Of a stretch of 25,055 nucleotides of DNA, positions 1 to 8,461 are shown in pieces. How positions within the stretch are numbered: the stretch's first letter is position 1; each line of letters starts with the position of its first letter. The stretch is from Negativicutes bacterium (GTDB lineage: Bacteria; Bacillota_C; Negativicutes; Sporomusales_B; JARLHX01). Below the pieces are notes generated by a model. The model saw only the letters and a program-made list of their open reading frames with translations, ran no database searches and was not told the DNA's origin. The position numbers were made by a program, and so were the translations under genes. The DNA is taken from NCBI GenBank assembly GCA_031292015.1, contig JARLHY010000084.1:1-25055 (forward strand), read 5' to 3'.

Positions 1-125
1 CCGGTCGGCGAAGTTCCGGAGCAAGGCGCTGTATGGCTAAGGCCGACAGCTATCGTACCGTCGCCCATGACGCATCCGTGCGCAGGGGCTCCTCGCGCGG
101 TCCTCCTTGACCGCGCGTACGATGC
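1..125. repeat. Intergenic repeat A, left copy (probably truncated by window edge)
   Basis: Bases 1-38 match 24911-24948 at about 33 of 38 positions. A second block, about 71-118, matches about 24984-25028. Both copies hold a GC-rich hairpin: here the 9-bp arms CGCGCGGTC (94-102) and GACCGCGCG (109-117) flank a 6-nt loop. The arms are identical in the right copy while the loop differs in length. No open reading frame with a start signal is visible. The family is not one I can name. It may begin before position 1. Confidence 0.7.
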
Positions 126-146
126 TGCACCCGCAGGGGGCAGGCC

Positions 147-178
147 GCAGTTCAAAGCGCTGAAGCGCTAAGAACTGC
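147..178. other. Long imperfect hairpin inside the left repeat region
   Basis: The arms GCAGTTC (147-153) and GAACTGC (172-178) enclose AGCGCT (156-161) and AGCGCT (164-169). These pair with each other across a 2-nt centre, leaving symmetric A-A internal loops. The structure has no U-tract on either strand, so it does not look like a simple terminator. I did not find it in the right-hand repeat copy within the window. Confidence 0.5.
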
Positions 179-334
179 GCACTGACCGGCAATCTTATCC
201 AACAGCCCCTAAGCAAGCGACTACATCGCCGCTGAAGCGTCGTGTATCTGCTTGTCCTCTGCGCCGCCGGACACCTTTGCTGGCCCTGTTATGGAAAGAG
301 TTCCGAAGAGAAGAACCCCGGGCAGATGGCACGA

Positions 335-438
335 GGGAGAGGATTTCCGCAGCGGAACTTGCCCACATCCGTGGATAAGTTCAACTAAAAGACTCGGGAA
401 AGTTCCCGAGTCTTAGTTTCACTAATATTCCCAGCCGT
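335..438. repeat. Intergenic repeat B, left copy
   Basis: This stretch of about 104 bp aligns with 24751-24853 almost end to end. Conserved blocks include the small dyad TTCCGCAGCGGAA, the block CCCACATCCGTGGATAAGTT, and the closing block ACTAATAT-CCCAGCCGT. Between them each copy has a strong hairpin whose stem sequence differs but whose pairing is kept (here 389-398 with 405-414). The order relative to repeat A is reversed at the two ends (A then B here, B then A on the right), suggesting alternating or nested units. Bases 439-454 form another hairpin (CGGCAGC/GCTGCCG). Bases 455-520 show nothing further. Confidence 0.75.
384..419 (-). terminator. Probable terminator for dapL, formed by the repeat B hairpin
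   Basis: The 10-bp perfect stem AAGACTCGGG/CCCGAGTCTT lies at 389-398 and 405-414. Read on the minus strand it is followed by TTTTAGTTG. The flanking AACTA/TAGTT bases can extend the stem across a 2-nt bulge. It is the first strong hairpin downstream of the dapL stop, about 100 nt away. The plus-strand reading also has a weak T-rich tail, so it could act in both directions. Confidence 0.55.
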
Positions 439-520
439 CGGCAGCTTGCTGCCGGTAACGGCGTAGGATATCGTCCGTAGCGGAAGAATTTCCCTCCCGG
501 TTCCCCACTTTATCGACGGT

Positions 521-1756
521 TTACAGACTCAGTCTGGTTTTAATTCTGGCGATAGCCTCTTCGGTGCTCTCCCTGTTGCCGAAAGCCGTCAGGCGGAAAT
601 AGCCTGCTCCCGAAGGACCGAAACCAGTGCCTGGCGTGCCGACGATATTGGCCTCGCCCAGCAGTTTGTCGAAAAAGGCCCAGGAATCCATGTTGTTGGG
701 CGTTTTCAGCCAGATATACGGGGCGTTGACCCCGCCGTACACCTCCAGCCCGATGCTCTTCAGCCCTTCACGGATGATTTTGGCGTTGGTCATGTAGTAA
801 TCGATCACCGCCTTCACCTGCTGTTTTCCTTCCGGCGAATAGACCGCCTCGGCACCCCGCTGGATGATGTAGGACGTCCCGTTGAATTTGGTGGTCTGCC
901 GCCGATTCCACAGCTTGTTCAGCGGGTGGGGCTCACCCGTGGCAGTCAGGGCCGTCACCGTCTTCGGCACCACAGTATAGGCGCACCTGGTGCCGGTAAA
1001 GCCGGCGGTCTTGGAAAAGGACCTGAACTCGACAGCGACTTCCTTGGCCCCCTCGATTTCGTAGATGCTGTGGGGAATATCAGCTTCGCTTATGTAGGCC
1101 TCATAGGCCGAGTCGTATAAAATGACGGCGCCGTTCTTCCGGGCGTAATCCACCCATTTTTTCAGTTCTGTTCTGTTCAGGGCGGTCCCGGTGGGATTGT
1201 TGGGAACGCACAGATAGATGACATCCACTTTGCCTGTGGGCAGCGCCGGGATAAACTTGTTTTCGGCGTTGCAGGGGAGATAAGTGAGCCCGGCGAACTG
1301 GCCGTCCTTAGCCAGAGTGCCTGTCCTTCCGGCCATCACGTTGGTGTCAAGATAAACAGGATAGACCGGATCGGTAATCGCCACCGAGTTGGCCACGGCG
1401 AAAACCTCCTGAAAATTACCGACATCACTTTTTGCCCCGTCACTGATAAAAACCTCGTCTTCGTCCAGGGAGATGCCACGGCTGGCGTAGTCATGCTCGA
1501 TAACCGTCTTGATCAGGAAACCGTAACCCTGCTCCGGTCCGTAGCCCCGGAAAGTTTCCGCCCGGGCCATTTCGTCCACCGCGTTATGCATCGCTGTTAT
1601 GACCGCCGGCGCAAGCGGCTTTGTTACGTCGCCGATCCCCAGCCTGATGATATTGGCGTCCGGATTGTCGCCCTTGAATACATTGACCCGTCTGGCGATC
1701 TCCGCAAACAGATAACTGCCCGGCAGCTTCAGATAGTTTTCGTTGAGTAAGGCCAT
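521..1756 (-). CDS. dapL: LL-diaminopimelate aminotransferase
   Basis: This fold-type I PLP enzyme converts tetrahydrodipicolinate to LL-diaminopimelate in one step, using glutamate as amino donor; it is the DapL shortcut to lysine and wall precursors. The 411-aa protein has the usual DapL length. Visible motifs are [12 protein letters not shown] near the N-terminus, [32 protein letters not shown] (cofactor/substrate pocket), and [12 protein letters not shown], whose lysine is the expected Schiff-base residue. I chose the ATG at 1754-1756 because AAGGAGGAC sits 8-16 nt upstream. An in-frame ATG 13 codons earlier would add an uncharacteristic [13 protein letters not shown] extension that includes the Shine-Dalgarno itself. 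It lies 102 nt downstream of dapF, its pathway partner, and is probably cotranscribed with it. Confidence 0.95.
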   Translation of the reverse strand: MALLNENYLKLPGSYLFAEIARRVNVFKGDNPDANIIRLGIGDVTKPLAPAVITAMHNAVDEMARAETFRGYGPEQGYGFLIKTVIEHDYASRGISLDEDEVFISDGAKSDVGNFQEVFAVANSVAITDPVYPVYLDTNVMAGRTGTLAKDGQFAGLTYLPCNAENKFIPALPTGKVDVIYLCVPNNPTGTALNRTELKKWVDYARKNGAVILYDSAYEAYISEADIPHSIYEIEGAKEVAVEFRSFSKTAGFTGTRCAYTVVPKTVTALTATGEPHPLNKLWNRRQTTKFNGTSYIIQRGAEAVYSPEGKQQVKAVIDYYMTNAKIIREGLKSIGLEVYGGVNAPYIWLKTPNNMDSWAFFDKLLGEANIVGTPGTGFGPSGAGYFRLTAFGNRESTEEAIARIKTRLSL

Positions 1757-1772
1757 AGTCTTGTCCTCCTTC

Positions 1773-1823
1773 GCTTCTTGGCAGAAGCTGGTCAAACGCA
1801 GGCTGCGAGCCTCGCAGCAGCTT
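1773..1823 (-). promoter_or_regulatory. Alternative hairpins in the dapF-dapL intercistronic leader
   Basis: Three pairings are possible just upstream of the dapL ribosome-binding site. GCTTCT (1773-1778) pairs with AGAAGC (1783-1788) around a TGGC loop, directly abutting the Shine-Dalgarno. GCTGCGAG (1802-1809) pairs with CTCGCAGC (1811-1818). GAAGCT (1784-1789) can instead pair with AGCTTC (1818-1823). The first and third share bases and exclude each other. No U-tract follows, so if this matters it would act on translation or RNA stability. Functional role is inference. Confidence 0.3.
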
Positions 1824-1858
1824 CATACCAGCCCTGTGCTACGTTATAGCATTTCGTA

Positions 1859-2698
1859 TTATAGTTTGAGCAGATATTCACCCCGGAAAACCTCTGTTGC
1901 CGGACCGGACATATAAATATGCCCATCCTCCCCCCACTCGATGACAAGGTCGCCGCCGTCCAACCGCACAGTAGCCTGGCGGCCGCATTTTTCATTCAGC
2001 ACCGCCGCGGCCAGCGTCGCACAGGCGCCGGTGCCGCAGGCCATAGTAATGCCCGCGCCCCGTTCCCAAACCCGCATCCTCAGTTCTTTATCATTCAGGA
2101 CCTGAACAAACTCGACATTGGTTTTACGGGGAAAAGCGGCATGGGTTTCCAGTTTCGGCCCGACGCCGGCCAGATCCACCGCGTCGACATCGTCGACAAA
2201 AATAACGAAGTGCGGATTGCCCATCGAAACCGCGGTACCGTAATAGGTATGCCCGTCAATTTCCAGCGGCACGTTTACCGCCTGCTCGCTCCCGTTTCCT
2301 GTCATCGGGATCTCGGCCCGCCGCAGCCGGGGCTGTCCCATATCCACCCTGGCGCCGGTCACCACCCCGTCTGTCATGACCAATTGGGGTTTGATCGGGC
2401 CGGCCAGCGTATCCAGCGTGATAGCCGTTTTGTCCGTCAAACCGGACTCATAAACATAGCGCATCACGCAGCGGGTTACGTTGCCGCACATCTCGGCTTC
2501 GCTGCCGTCAGAGTTAAATATCCGCATCTGAAAATCCGCCGTAGCCGAAGGCAGGATAAAAACAAGTCCGTCTGCGCCCACGCCGAAATGTCGGTCACAG
2601 ACCTGAACCGCCGCCTCCCTGAAATCGGAGACCTTTTCCTTCAATCCATTGACAATCACAAAATCATTGCCCAAACCATGCCATTTGCTGAAACGCAT
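1859..2698 (-). CDS. dapF: Diaminopimelate epimerase
   Basis: DapF is a PLP-independent racemase converting LL- to meso-diaminopimelate with a two-cysteine acid/base mechanism. The 279-aa protein starts MRFSKWHGLGNDFV, the typical DapF beginning. The first catalytic cysteine lies in NSDGSEAEMCGNVTRC and the second in ITMACGTGACAT. The DGSEAEMCGN and GTGACA blocks bind the substrate. The ATG at 2696-2698 is preceded by GGAGGGAAT at good spacing. The gene lies 81 bp downstream of the Ca2+-ATPase and upstream of dapL, whose product it uses. No lysine riboswitch (L-box, about 170 nt) fits in the short upstream gap. Confidence 0.96.
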   Translation of the reverse strand: MRFSKWHGLGNDFVIVNGLKEKVSDFREAAVQVCDRHFGVGADGLVFILPSATADFQMRIFNSDGSEAEMCGNVTRCVMRYVYESGLTDKTAITLDTLAGPIKPQLVMTDGVVTGARVDMGQPRLRRAEIPMTGNGSEQAVNVPLEIDGHTYYGTAVSMGNPHFVIFVDDVDAVDLAGVGPKLETHAAFPRKTNVEFVQVLNDKELRMRVWERGAGITMACGTGACATLAAAVLNEKCGRQATVRLDGGDLVIEWGEDGHIYMSGPATEVFRGEYLLKL

Positions 2699-2765
2699 CC
2701 CATTCCCTCCGTTTGCTGACAGCAGCCGCGCCTGATGACGGCGCCGGCGATTTCTGCTTCTTTCT

Positions 2766-2794
2766 ATTATATAAAAAAGTTATCCCCGACTCAA
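2766..2794 (-). promoter_or_regulatory. Sigma-A-type promoter for dapF-dapL
   Basis: On the minus strand TTGAGT (plus-strand 2789-2794) and a perfect TATAAT (2766-2771) are separated by exactly 17 nt. Transcription would start about 55-60 nt before the dapF ATG. The -35 box lies within the last codons of the ATPase gene, so the dap genes can be transcribed independently of it. Confidence 0.6.
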
Positions 2795-5533
2795 GAGCGA
2801 ACGTACCGGCAACCTCCGTCGCCACAGCAAATGTTTCAGCGCCCCCAGGAGGAAGGTCCAGCCTGCCACCGTGAAAATCACCAGCCAATGGGCCGTATCA
2901 AGCGGCACAGTAGCGAAAATGTCCCGCAGAAACGGCACATAGATGACCGCCAGCTGCATCAAGGTCGAACAACAGGTCGCCAGCAGCAGGTACTTGTTAC
3001 CCGTCAGACCCAGTTCAAAAATCGTCAGCACTTCCGACCGGCAGTCATAAACATGAAACAGCTGACAGAATACCAGGGTCGAAAAAGCCATCGTCCGGGC
3101 CAGAGCCAGGTCATGCTCGAAAAGATAAACCAGCATGAACACCCCAACCGTGCTCAAACCGATCTGCAGTCCCCTTGTAATGATCTTGCGGCTGAGCCCC
3201 CTGGAGAATACACTTTCCGCCGGATTTCGCGGCGGCCGGTTCATAATGTCCGGTTCCTTGGGGTCGACCCCCAGGGCCATGGCCGGAAGACCGTCGGTAA
3301 CCAAATTGACCCACAATATCTGCACAGGCAGAAGCGGCATCGGAAAGCCGGCCAGCCCGGCCACGAACATGGTAAGAACCTCGCCGATATTGCAGGAAAG
3401 CAAGTAGCGGATGAACTTGCGGATATTGTCGTAGATGCCCCGTCCTTCTTCCACCGCGGCCACGATGGTGGCAAAATTGTCGTCCACCAGCGTCATGGCG
3501 GCTGCTTCCCTCGATACATCGGTGCCGGTAAGTCCCATGGCGATGCCGATGTCGGCCTCTTTGATCGCCGGAGCATCGTTGACGCCGTCGCCGGTCATGG
3601 CCACGATATGCCCATTCTGTTTGAGGGCCCTGACGATCCGCAGCTTGTGGGCCGGTGAAACCCGGGCGTACACCGCGACATTGTTCACCATCGCCGCCAG
3701 TTCCCGGTCGCTCACACTGTCAAGTTCCCGGCCGGTAACCGCCAGGCTTGTTCCCTCCTTGTACAGCCGCAGTTCCTGAGCGATAGCCACCGCGGTGTTA
3801 CGGTGGTCGCCGGTTATCATGACCGTCTTGATGCCGGCTTGGCGGCAGACAGCGATCGCCGACCTGGCTTCCTCCCGCGGCGGGTCGATCATACCGGCCA
3901 GTCCGGCAAAAACCAGCTCCCGCTCAGCAGCCTCATCGACATTCGCAGCTTCCGCCGCAGCAAGGCGACGATAGGCGACAGCCAGTACCCTGAGGGCTTC
4001 AGAGGTCAGCGCTTCGTTCGCTGCGACAATCCGGGCCATAATCTCCGGCGTGAGGGGCCTCTCCCGCTCACCGTCAAAATAGTAGCGGCATAATTCCAGC
4101 ACCGTATCCGGTGCGCCTTTGCTGTAAAGTACCACTGCCCCGTCACCCTGGCGGTAAGCCACCGACATTCGCCGCCGCTCAGCCTCGAAGGGGATCTCAC
4201 CCACGCGGACTTGACTCTTCTCAATGTTGCTCCGCCAAACCCCTGCCTTGGCCCCGGCCACCACCAGCGCCCCCTCGGTGGGGTCTCCCTCCACCGACCA
4301 GCCCGACCCGCTTAGGCGCCGCCAAATACCGGTGATGCCGACATTGTTTTGCTTTAGAACGCTATTGTTGCACAAGGCCCCGATAAATAGACATTGTTGT
4401 AAGCATTTATCCTTTTTGACGTCGAATTCCTGCTTGTTCAGCAGGAATTCCCCCTTAATTTCGTAGCCCACGCCGCTGATTTCATAGACATGATTGCTGC
4501 CTGTGAAGATTTTTCGGACCGTCATGGCGTTCTGGGTCAAAGTACCGGTTTTGTCCGAACAGATTACCGTAGTGCACCCCAGCGTCTCCACCGCCGGCAG
4601 CTTGCGGACAATGGCGTTTTTCCTGATCATCCGCTGGACCCCGAGGGCCAGCGCCACCGTCACAATCGCCGGCAGCCCCTCGGGAATGGCCGCTACCGCC
4701 AGACTGATGCCGGTCATGCACATCAAAAATAACGGCTGTCCTTTGGCCACACCGGTGACGACCACCAGCAGGCAGACCAGCAGGCAGCCCCAGACCAGCC
4801 ATTTCCCCAGATGGTCCAGCCTTCTTTGCAGCGGCGTCTCGTCTTCTTCCACCGCCTGGATCATTCCGGCAATGCGCCCGACTTCGGTGTTCATCGCCGT
4901 AGCGCAGACAATGCCTTTGCCCCGGCCCCTGGTGATCATTGTTCCGGCATAAACCATGTTCTTGCGGTCACCGAGGGTCACATCCTCGGGATACACCCGG
5001 TCAGCCAGCTTGCGTACCGGCAGAGATTCGCCGGTCAGTGCCGCCTCCTCCGCTTCCAGATTGCTGGCGGCCGCCAGCCTGGCGTCGGCGGCGATGATGT
5101 CGCCGGGCTCCAGCAGCAAAATATCGCCTGGAACCAGGTCCCGGGCGGGAATATGCTGGATCGTCCCGTTGCGGACGACTCTGGCCGTGGGCGCCGACAG
5201 CCGCTTGAGCGCATCCATCGACTGCTCCGCCCGGTGCTCCTGGACAAATCCCAGCCCGGCGTTGATCAGCACGATGGCCAGAATGGTAACAGCATCCGTA
5301 TATTCTCCCAGAAGGCCGGAGATGAGCGTGGCAGCCAACAGAACCAGCACCATAAAGTCCTGAAACTGGGCGAGAAACCGCCGCCACCAGGAGACCTTGG
5401 TCTTCTCCGCCATCTCATTGTAGCCAAACCGGGCCAACCTGTCCCTCACTTCCCCTGTCGACAACCCGTCCTCTTCGTCCGTCCGCCAAAACTCCAGCGC
5501 TTCTTCCGCCCTGCGAGCGTACCACTTTTCCAT
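2780..5533 (-). CDS. P-type Ca2+-transporting ATPase (type IIA, SERCA/LMCA1-like)
   Basis: This membrane pump couples ATP hydrolysis to cation export, most likely Ca2+. The protein has 917 aa from the preferred start. In order: N-terminal cation-ATPase domain; actuator with TGES near 167; M4 with PEGLP near 284; CSDKTGT phosphorylation motif with Asp near 327; KGAPD in the nucleotide domain; [14 protein letters not shown] near 648; M5 NIGEVL; M6 [16 protein letters not shown]; and a C-terminal transmembrane bundle. The M4 Glu, M5 Asn/Glu and M6 Asn/Thr/Asp match calcium-site residues of SERCA-type pumps. The M8 equivalent reads CQLF without an obvious Glu, which may mean a one-ion site as in bacterial pumps; that is inference. 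The ATG at 5531-5533 has GAGGTGG 5-11 nt upstream and is preferred over a GTG three codons earlier. Secondary-transporter specificity cannot be proven here. Confidence 0.92.
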   Translation of the reverse strand: MEKWYARRAEEALEFWRTDEEDGLSTGEVRDRLARFGYNEMAEKTKVSWWRRFLAQFQDFMVLVLLAATLISGLLGEYTDAVTILAIVLINAGLGFVQEHRAEQSMDALKRLSAPTARVVRNGTIQHIPARDLVPGDILLLEPGDIIAADARLAAASNLEAEEAALTGESLPVRKLADRVYPEDVTLGDRKNMVYAGTMITRGRGKGIVCATAMNTEVGRIAGMIQAVEEDETPLQRRLDHLGKWLVWGCLLVCLLVVVTGVAKGQPLFLMCMTGISLAVAAIPEGLPAIVTVALALGVQRMIRKNAIVRKLPAVETLGCTTVICSDKTGTLTQNAMTVRKIFTGSNHVYEISGVGYEIKGEFLLNKQEFDVKKDKCLQQCLFIGALCNNSVLKQNNVGITGIWRRLSGSGWSVEGDPTEGALVVAGAKAGVWRSNIEKSQVRVGEIPFEAERRRMSVAYRQGDGAVVLYSKGAPDTVLELCRYYFDGERERPLTPEIMARIVAANEALTSEALRVLAVAYRRLAAAEAANVDEAAERELVFAGLAGMIDPPREEARSAIAVCRQAGIKTVMITGDHRNTAVAIAQELRLYKEGTSLAVTGRELDSVSDRELAAMVNNVAVYARVSPAHKLRIVRALKQNGHIVAMTGDGVNDAPAIKEADIGIAMGLTGTDVSREAAAMTLVDDNFATIVAAVEEGRGIYDNIRKFIRYLLSCNIGEVLTMFVAGLAGFPMPLLPVQILWVNLVTDGLPAMALGVDPKEPDIMNRPPRNPAESVFSRGLSRKIITRGLQIGLSTVGVFMLVYLFEHDLALARTMAFSTLVFCQLFHVYDCRSEVLTIFELGLTGNKYLLLATCCSTLMQLAVIYVPFLRDIFATVPLDTAHWLVIFTVAGWTFLLGALKHLLWRRRLPVRSLLSRG

Positions 5534-5660
5534 CCCGGCCACCTCGCTAACATCTTTTCCTTATCCATGTTATTCCAGCCTGGCGGCAATTAGACCTGAT
5601 TTGACCGGCGCCGCGAGCGTACCAAGGCTGGTGTGGCATAACCGCTTACTTCACAAACAT

Positions 5661-5705
5661 AAAAACCCCTTGGTCCTTGCATTTGTGAGAACCAGGGGGT
5701 TTTGT
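5661..5705 (-). terminator. Rho-independent terminator of the deiminase-like gene
   Basis: A 13-bp stem, AAAACCCC-region paired with the ACCAGGGGG-region (one G-U), lies at about 5662-5674 and 5691-5703. Its loop is about 16 nt. On the minus strand it ends in TTTTTATG. Outer bases CATAACC (about 5637-5643) and GGTTATG (5706-5712) could extend the pairing. It separates the 5781 gene from the ATPase. Confidence 0.75.
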
Positions 5706-5780
5706 GGTTATGACGGCTTGTTTTATTCACCAAACGAAGCTGGGTTCCGCCCCAGGTAATCGGGTACCGTTCTATCTTAT

Positions 5781-6743
5781 TTATTGCATACGCGGCTCTT
5801 CCCGAAACAACTGCAGCGTCAGGCAGCGCAGACTTCCCCCGCCTGCCAGGAGGGCATTGGGATGAAACTCGGCGATCTCGACGCCTTTTGCCTGAAGTAC
5901 CTTGCGGGTTTGAGCCGACAGGGCGATATCGTAGTGGATTAGCAGATTGGGCTCCAGCGGCACGAAAGAGCAGCCCCAGGTTTTTTGTTCCTGGTCGGAA
6001 ATGTTTATGATTTCCATATCCCGTTTGGACATGTGTTTTACAAAATCGATTGCCTCAGTCCCTTTAGCGGTAACGCTGTAGGCTTCCAAAAATGCGGGCA
6101 GAAAGGCCAATGCCAGGTTTTCGCCGATCTGGCCGTAAACCATGTCGGCATGCATGAAGCGCCGGGCTTTAGGACATTCGACATAAATGACTTCCTCAAA
6201 CAAAGACACCGCGACAGGCAGGAACTTCTCGACGGACGCCCGGCGGTGACGTTCGGTGCAGGCGATAAACAGCGTGCGGTGAGGCAAAATAAGACATCCT
6301 TCAAAATGGTCGATCACGGAAAACGCGTAGGCAATCGGTACCTGGAGCTTGGTCAAAGCTTCCCTGACCACGATCTCCTCGCCCTGACGGCCCCCGCCCA
6401 TCTGCGATACAATTGCTCCGCTATCAGCTATGACGGAACTGTCGTTGAGATACGTCAAGTTGGCCAGACTCTCCAGAAGAGGCCTGTTGTCCTGTACGTA
6501 ATCGCTCAGTTCCAGGACAGTAACCCCTTGATCCTGCAGCAGTTGCCTGTACCGGTCGTGTTCATCGAGATAGCGGTCCGCGTCGGGGATGGTGTCAAAA
6601 AGATAGTAGCCCATCGTTATCGGATTGATACCCCGTATGGAATCCGTCGGTCTGTGCAGCATCACTGTTTTGAGCCTGCCGAAGCTTTCTGTTCCATAGC
6701 TCAATAAGCTCAAGCGCTTTCTCCGCCCTTTGCATGTCATCAT
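5781..6743 (-). CDS. Arginine deiminase / amidinotransferase superfamily protein
   Basis: Guanidino-group-modifying enzymes of this fold hydrolyse arginine or related substrates, or transfer amidino groups. The 320-aa protein carries counterparts of all five arginine-deiminase catalytic residues: Asp101 (YLNDSSV), Glu148 (HFEGC), His198 and Asp200 (FMHADMVY), and Cys307 (GGGSLRCLT). It is about 90 residues shorter than classical ArcA, so the helical insert is probably absent. The usual EGGD is EGC-L here. The N-terminus is uncertain: the ATG at 6743 has only a weak upstream GGG. A TTG at codon 10 has GGCGGAG at good spacing. No arcB, arcC or arcD neighbour is present, so I do not assign ArcA; a small dimethylarginine or peptidyl-arginine-like activity is also possible. 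Confidence is good for the superfamily and low for the substrate. Confidence 0.8.
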   Translation of the reverse strand: MMTCKGRRKRLSLLSYGTESFGRLKTVMLHRPTDSIRGINPITMGYYLFDTIPDADRYLDEHDRYRQLLQDQGVTVLELSDYVQDNRPLLESLANLTYLNDSSVIADSGAIVSQMGGGRQGEEIVVREALTKLQVPIAYAFSVIDHFEGCLILPHRTLFIACTERHRRASVEKFLPVAVSLFEEVIYVECPKARRFMHADMVYGQIGENLALAFLPAFLEAYSVTAKGTEAIDFVKHMSKRDMEIINISDQEQKTWGCSFVPLEPNLLIHYDIALSAQTRKVLQAKGVEIAEFHPNALLAGGGSLRCLTLQLFREEPRMQ

Positions 6744-6764
6744 TTTTCCCAGCCTATTATCCCC

Positions 6765-6842
6765 TTACCAAACAGCGGCTATACTGGACGGCACCGTGCC
6801 GGTGACGGGATTAATCGCACTTTCGCTGGCAGCTATACACAC
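6765..6842 (-). CDS. Possible 25-codon small ORF upstream of the deiminase-like gene
   Basis: A GTG at 6840-6842 is preceded by AAGGGAGGAAGAG, the best Shine-Dalgarno in this gap. It opens a 25-codon frame ending in TAA 21 nt before the deiminase ATG. An alternative in-frame ATG at 6863 would include that site. The peptide would be neutral, rich in small residues, ending SSIAAVW. A weak promoter (TTGTTG, 17 nt, TAGGAA) lies just upstream. It could be a leader peptide or chance. No homology is recognised. Confidence 0.22.
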   Translation of the reverse strand: MCIAASESAINPVTGTVPSSIAAVW

Positions 6843-6909
6843 CTCTTCCTCCCTTGCAGCCATTTTCCTATCTGCCTGATTGGGAAACAACAAACCTTTT
6901 CCTTCGAAC

Positions 6910-6940
6910 AAAATGACACCATTGATATGGTGTCATTTTT
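6910..6940 (-). terminator. Terminator of the cysteine desulfidase-like gene
   Basis: A perfect 12-bp stem pairs AAATGACACCAT (6911-6922) with ATGGTGTCATTT (6927-6938) around a TGAT loop. T-runs flank both sides, so it can act on either strand. It lies about 55 nt after the stop of the minus-strand gene at 6993-8291. Confidence 0.8.
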
Positions 6941-6992
6941 CATAAATATCGGCTCCCTCGTTATTTTGTCGCCGTATTCGGGTTTTGCAGCG

Positions 6993-8291
6993 CTAAAACG
7001 CCCCACCTTTATCCTGCTTATTCAGCATGATCTCCAGAATAATCCTGTCCGTTTCAATCGTTCCCTGATTGCCGATACGGCAGAGATTGTCAATGGAACT
7101 TATCGCACTGATCTCAATGATGCCGTCGGTAGATTTGATGCAAAGCCCCCTTGCCGCCAGGAGCGCCGACTGCATTGCAGCGCTGGTGCAAGTAGCCACT
7201 TTCAGGGCGCAGCCGGGCTTGGCCCCGTCACACAGCATACCGGTCACGTTGCCCAGCATGTTTTGTATGGCCATCTTGACTTCGGCGATACCGCCCCCCA
7301 ACAGAAACGTAATGCCGCAGCTTGCACCGGTACCGGATACGACGGCCCCGCACAGAGCCGACAACCGGCCGAACTTGGCCTTGATATAGATCGAGATCAA
7401 GTGACTGAGGGTGACGGCCCGCAAAATTTTATCCTCGGCGGCAGCCAGCCTTTTACCCACCGCCAGCACAGGCACCGTCGCGGAAATTCCCTGATTGCCG
7501 CTCCCTGAATTACTGACGACAGGCAACGGACAACCCGCCATCCTCGCATCCGTGCCTGCCGCCGTCAGTGCCACGGCACAGTTCACCAGATCGTCTCCTA
7601 ACAGCCCTTGATCAACATACTGTTTCAGCGTTCGCCCCACCTGCAAGCCATAAGGGTTGCGCAAGCCTTCCTCGGCAATTGCCTGGTTCAGTTCCATGCT
7701 TTGCCGGACCAGGCCCAATGCCTCCAGATCAACAGTCTGAGCAAACTCCCAGATGGTGTCCAGATCCATGAACGCTATTCTGTCTTCGGCGGTGCCCATT
7801 TGCGAGGCGGCTTTCTCAGCCTTTTTTTGAATCACTCCATCCACTTCGATGAGCTCGACCCGGGTATGCTCGTCAGCAATGACTACCTTGGCACAGGATT
7901 GTCCGGTCTGAACATTGACCTCGATATATAATTTCTTGTCTGATTCGGCGACATGCACGTTTACGAAGCCATGTGAGACAAGATTTGCAGCCTGTTGAAC
8001 TGCAGCCGGGGTCAGCGTCGCCAGAACCTCCAGATTCTTATCGGCATCCCCGGCCACAACGCCCAGGGCCGCCGCCATGTCGACACCGCAATATTGGGTT
8101 CCGGGTATAATGACCGACATAGCATTCTTTATAACATTACCGCTGGCGTATACTGTCACAGCGATCACCTCGGATCCCTGCACGTATTTTTTTGCAAGGG
8201 CGGCGGCATAAGCCACGGCGATCGGTTCGGTACAGCCTAAAGCAATTTCGAGTTCCTGCGACAGCAACTGTAAAAACATATCATTCTCCAT
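6993..8291 (-). CDS. UPF0597 / CyuA-type L-cysteine desulfidase (Fe-S serine dehydratase alpha-like)
   Basis: Members of this family, including E. coli YhaM/CyuA and archaeal cysteine desulfidase, use an Fe-S cluster to convert L-cysteine to pyruvate, ammonia and sulfide; they resemble the alpha subunit of Fe-S L-serine dehydratase. The 432-aa length is typical. The N-terminal signature ALGCTEPIAVAYAAAL is diagnostic. Further cysteines occur in MAGCPLPVVSNSGSGNQG, SGTGASCGITFLLGGG and the LCDGAKPGCALKVATC segment, where cluster ligands are expected. The ATG at 8289-8291 follows GAGGAG at about 6 nt. It is a single-gene unit with its own promoter and terminator. Substrate (cysteine versus serine) is inferred from the family. 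An oxygen-labile cluster fits an anaerobe. Confidence 0.88.
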   Translation of the reverse strand: MENDMFLQLLSQELEIALGCTEPIAVAYAAALAKKYVQGSEVIAVTVYASGNVIKNAMSVIIPGTQYCGVDMAAALGVVAGDADKNLEVLATLTPAAVQQAANLVSHGFVNVHVAESDKKLYIEVNVQTGQSCAKVVIADEHTRVELIEVDGVIQKKAEKAASQMGTAEDRIAFMDLDTIWEFAQTVDLEALGLVRQSMELNQAIAEEGLRNPYGLQVGRTLKQYVDQGLLGDDLVNCAVALTAAGTDARMAGCPLPVVSNSGSGNQGISATVPVLAVGKRLAAAEDKILRAVTLSHLISIYIKAKFGRLSALCGAVVSGTGASCGITFLLGGGIAEVKMAIQNMLGNVTGMLCDGAKPGCALKVATCTSAAMQSALLAARGLCIKSTDGIIEISAISSIDNLCRIGNQGTIETDRIILEIMLNKQDKGGAF

Positions 8292-8356
8292 ACTTACTCC
8301 TCAATGCATTTAGTGGGTCCAGATCTTACTGATCCCGGCAATAAATACGCGATTCT

Positions 8357-8376
8357 AAATGAGCATATGCTCATTT
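8357..8376. promoter_or_regulatory. Perfect 20-bp palindrome, probable operator
   Basis: AAATGAGCATATGCTCATTT is a perfect inverted repeat 66-85 nt upstream of the desulfidase start. It covers the predicted -10 box, so a dimeric repressor bound here would block RNA polymerase. No regulator gene is adjacent. The responding ligand is unknown, though cysteine or sulfide is a natural guess. Confidence 0.6.
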
Positions 8377-8390
8377 GTAGTATATGCCAA
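8362..8390 (-). promoter_or_regulatory. Promoter of the desulfidase-like gene
   Basis: On the minus strand TTGGCA (plus 8385-8390) is followed after exactly 17 nt by TATGCT (plus 8362-8367), giving a start site about 60-65 nt before the ATG. The -10 box is embedded in the 20-bp palindrome. Confidence 0.5.
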
Positions 8391-8411
8391 GGCCTCCCGC
8401 TTAGCAACAAA

Positions 8412-8461
8412 AAAATAGCGCATGAGACTATCTCTTTTTTGCAACAGACCGCTCATGCGTC
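8412..8461 (-). terminator. Terminator downstream of mrdA
   Basis: CGCATGAG (8419-8426) pairs with CTCATGCG (8452-8459) over a loop of about 25 nt, and on the minus strand the stem is followed by CTATTTTTTTG. The loop is unusually long, but the U-tract and position about 85 nt after the mrdA stop support termination. Confidence 0.55.

Noticed and set aside
1757..1795. 13-codon extension of dapL
   Set aside because: It would translate the Shine-Dalgarno of the family-consistent ATG at 1756 and has no good ribosome site itself.
1919..2719. 266-codon plus-strand frame and other long frames opposite dapF, the ATPase and the sensor
   Set aside because: They are antisense shadows of strongly recognisable genes in GC-rich sequence.
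2699..2779. Lysine riboswitch upstream of dapF
   Set aside because: Only 81 bp are available and no L-box-like junction is visible; a plain promoter explains the gap.
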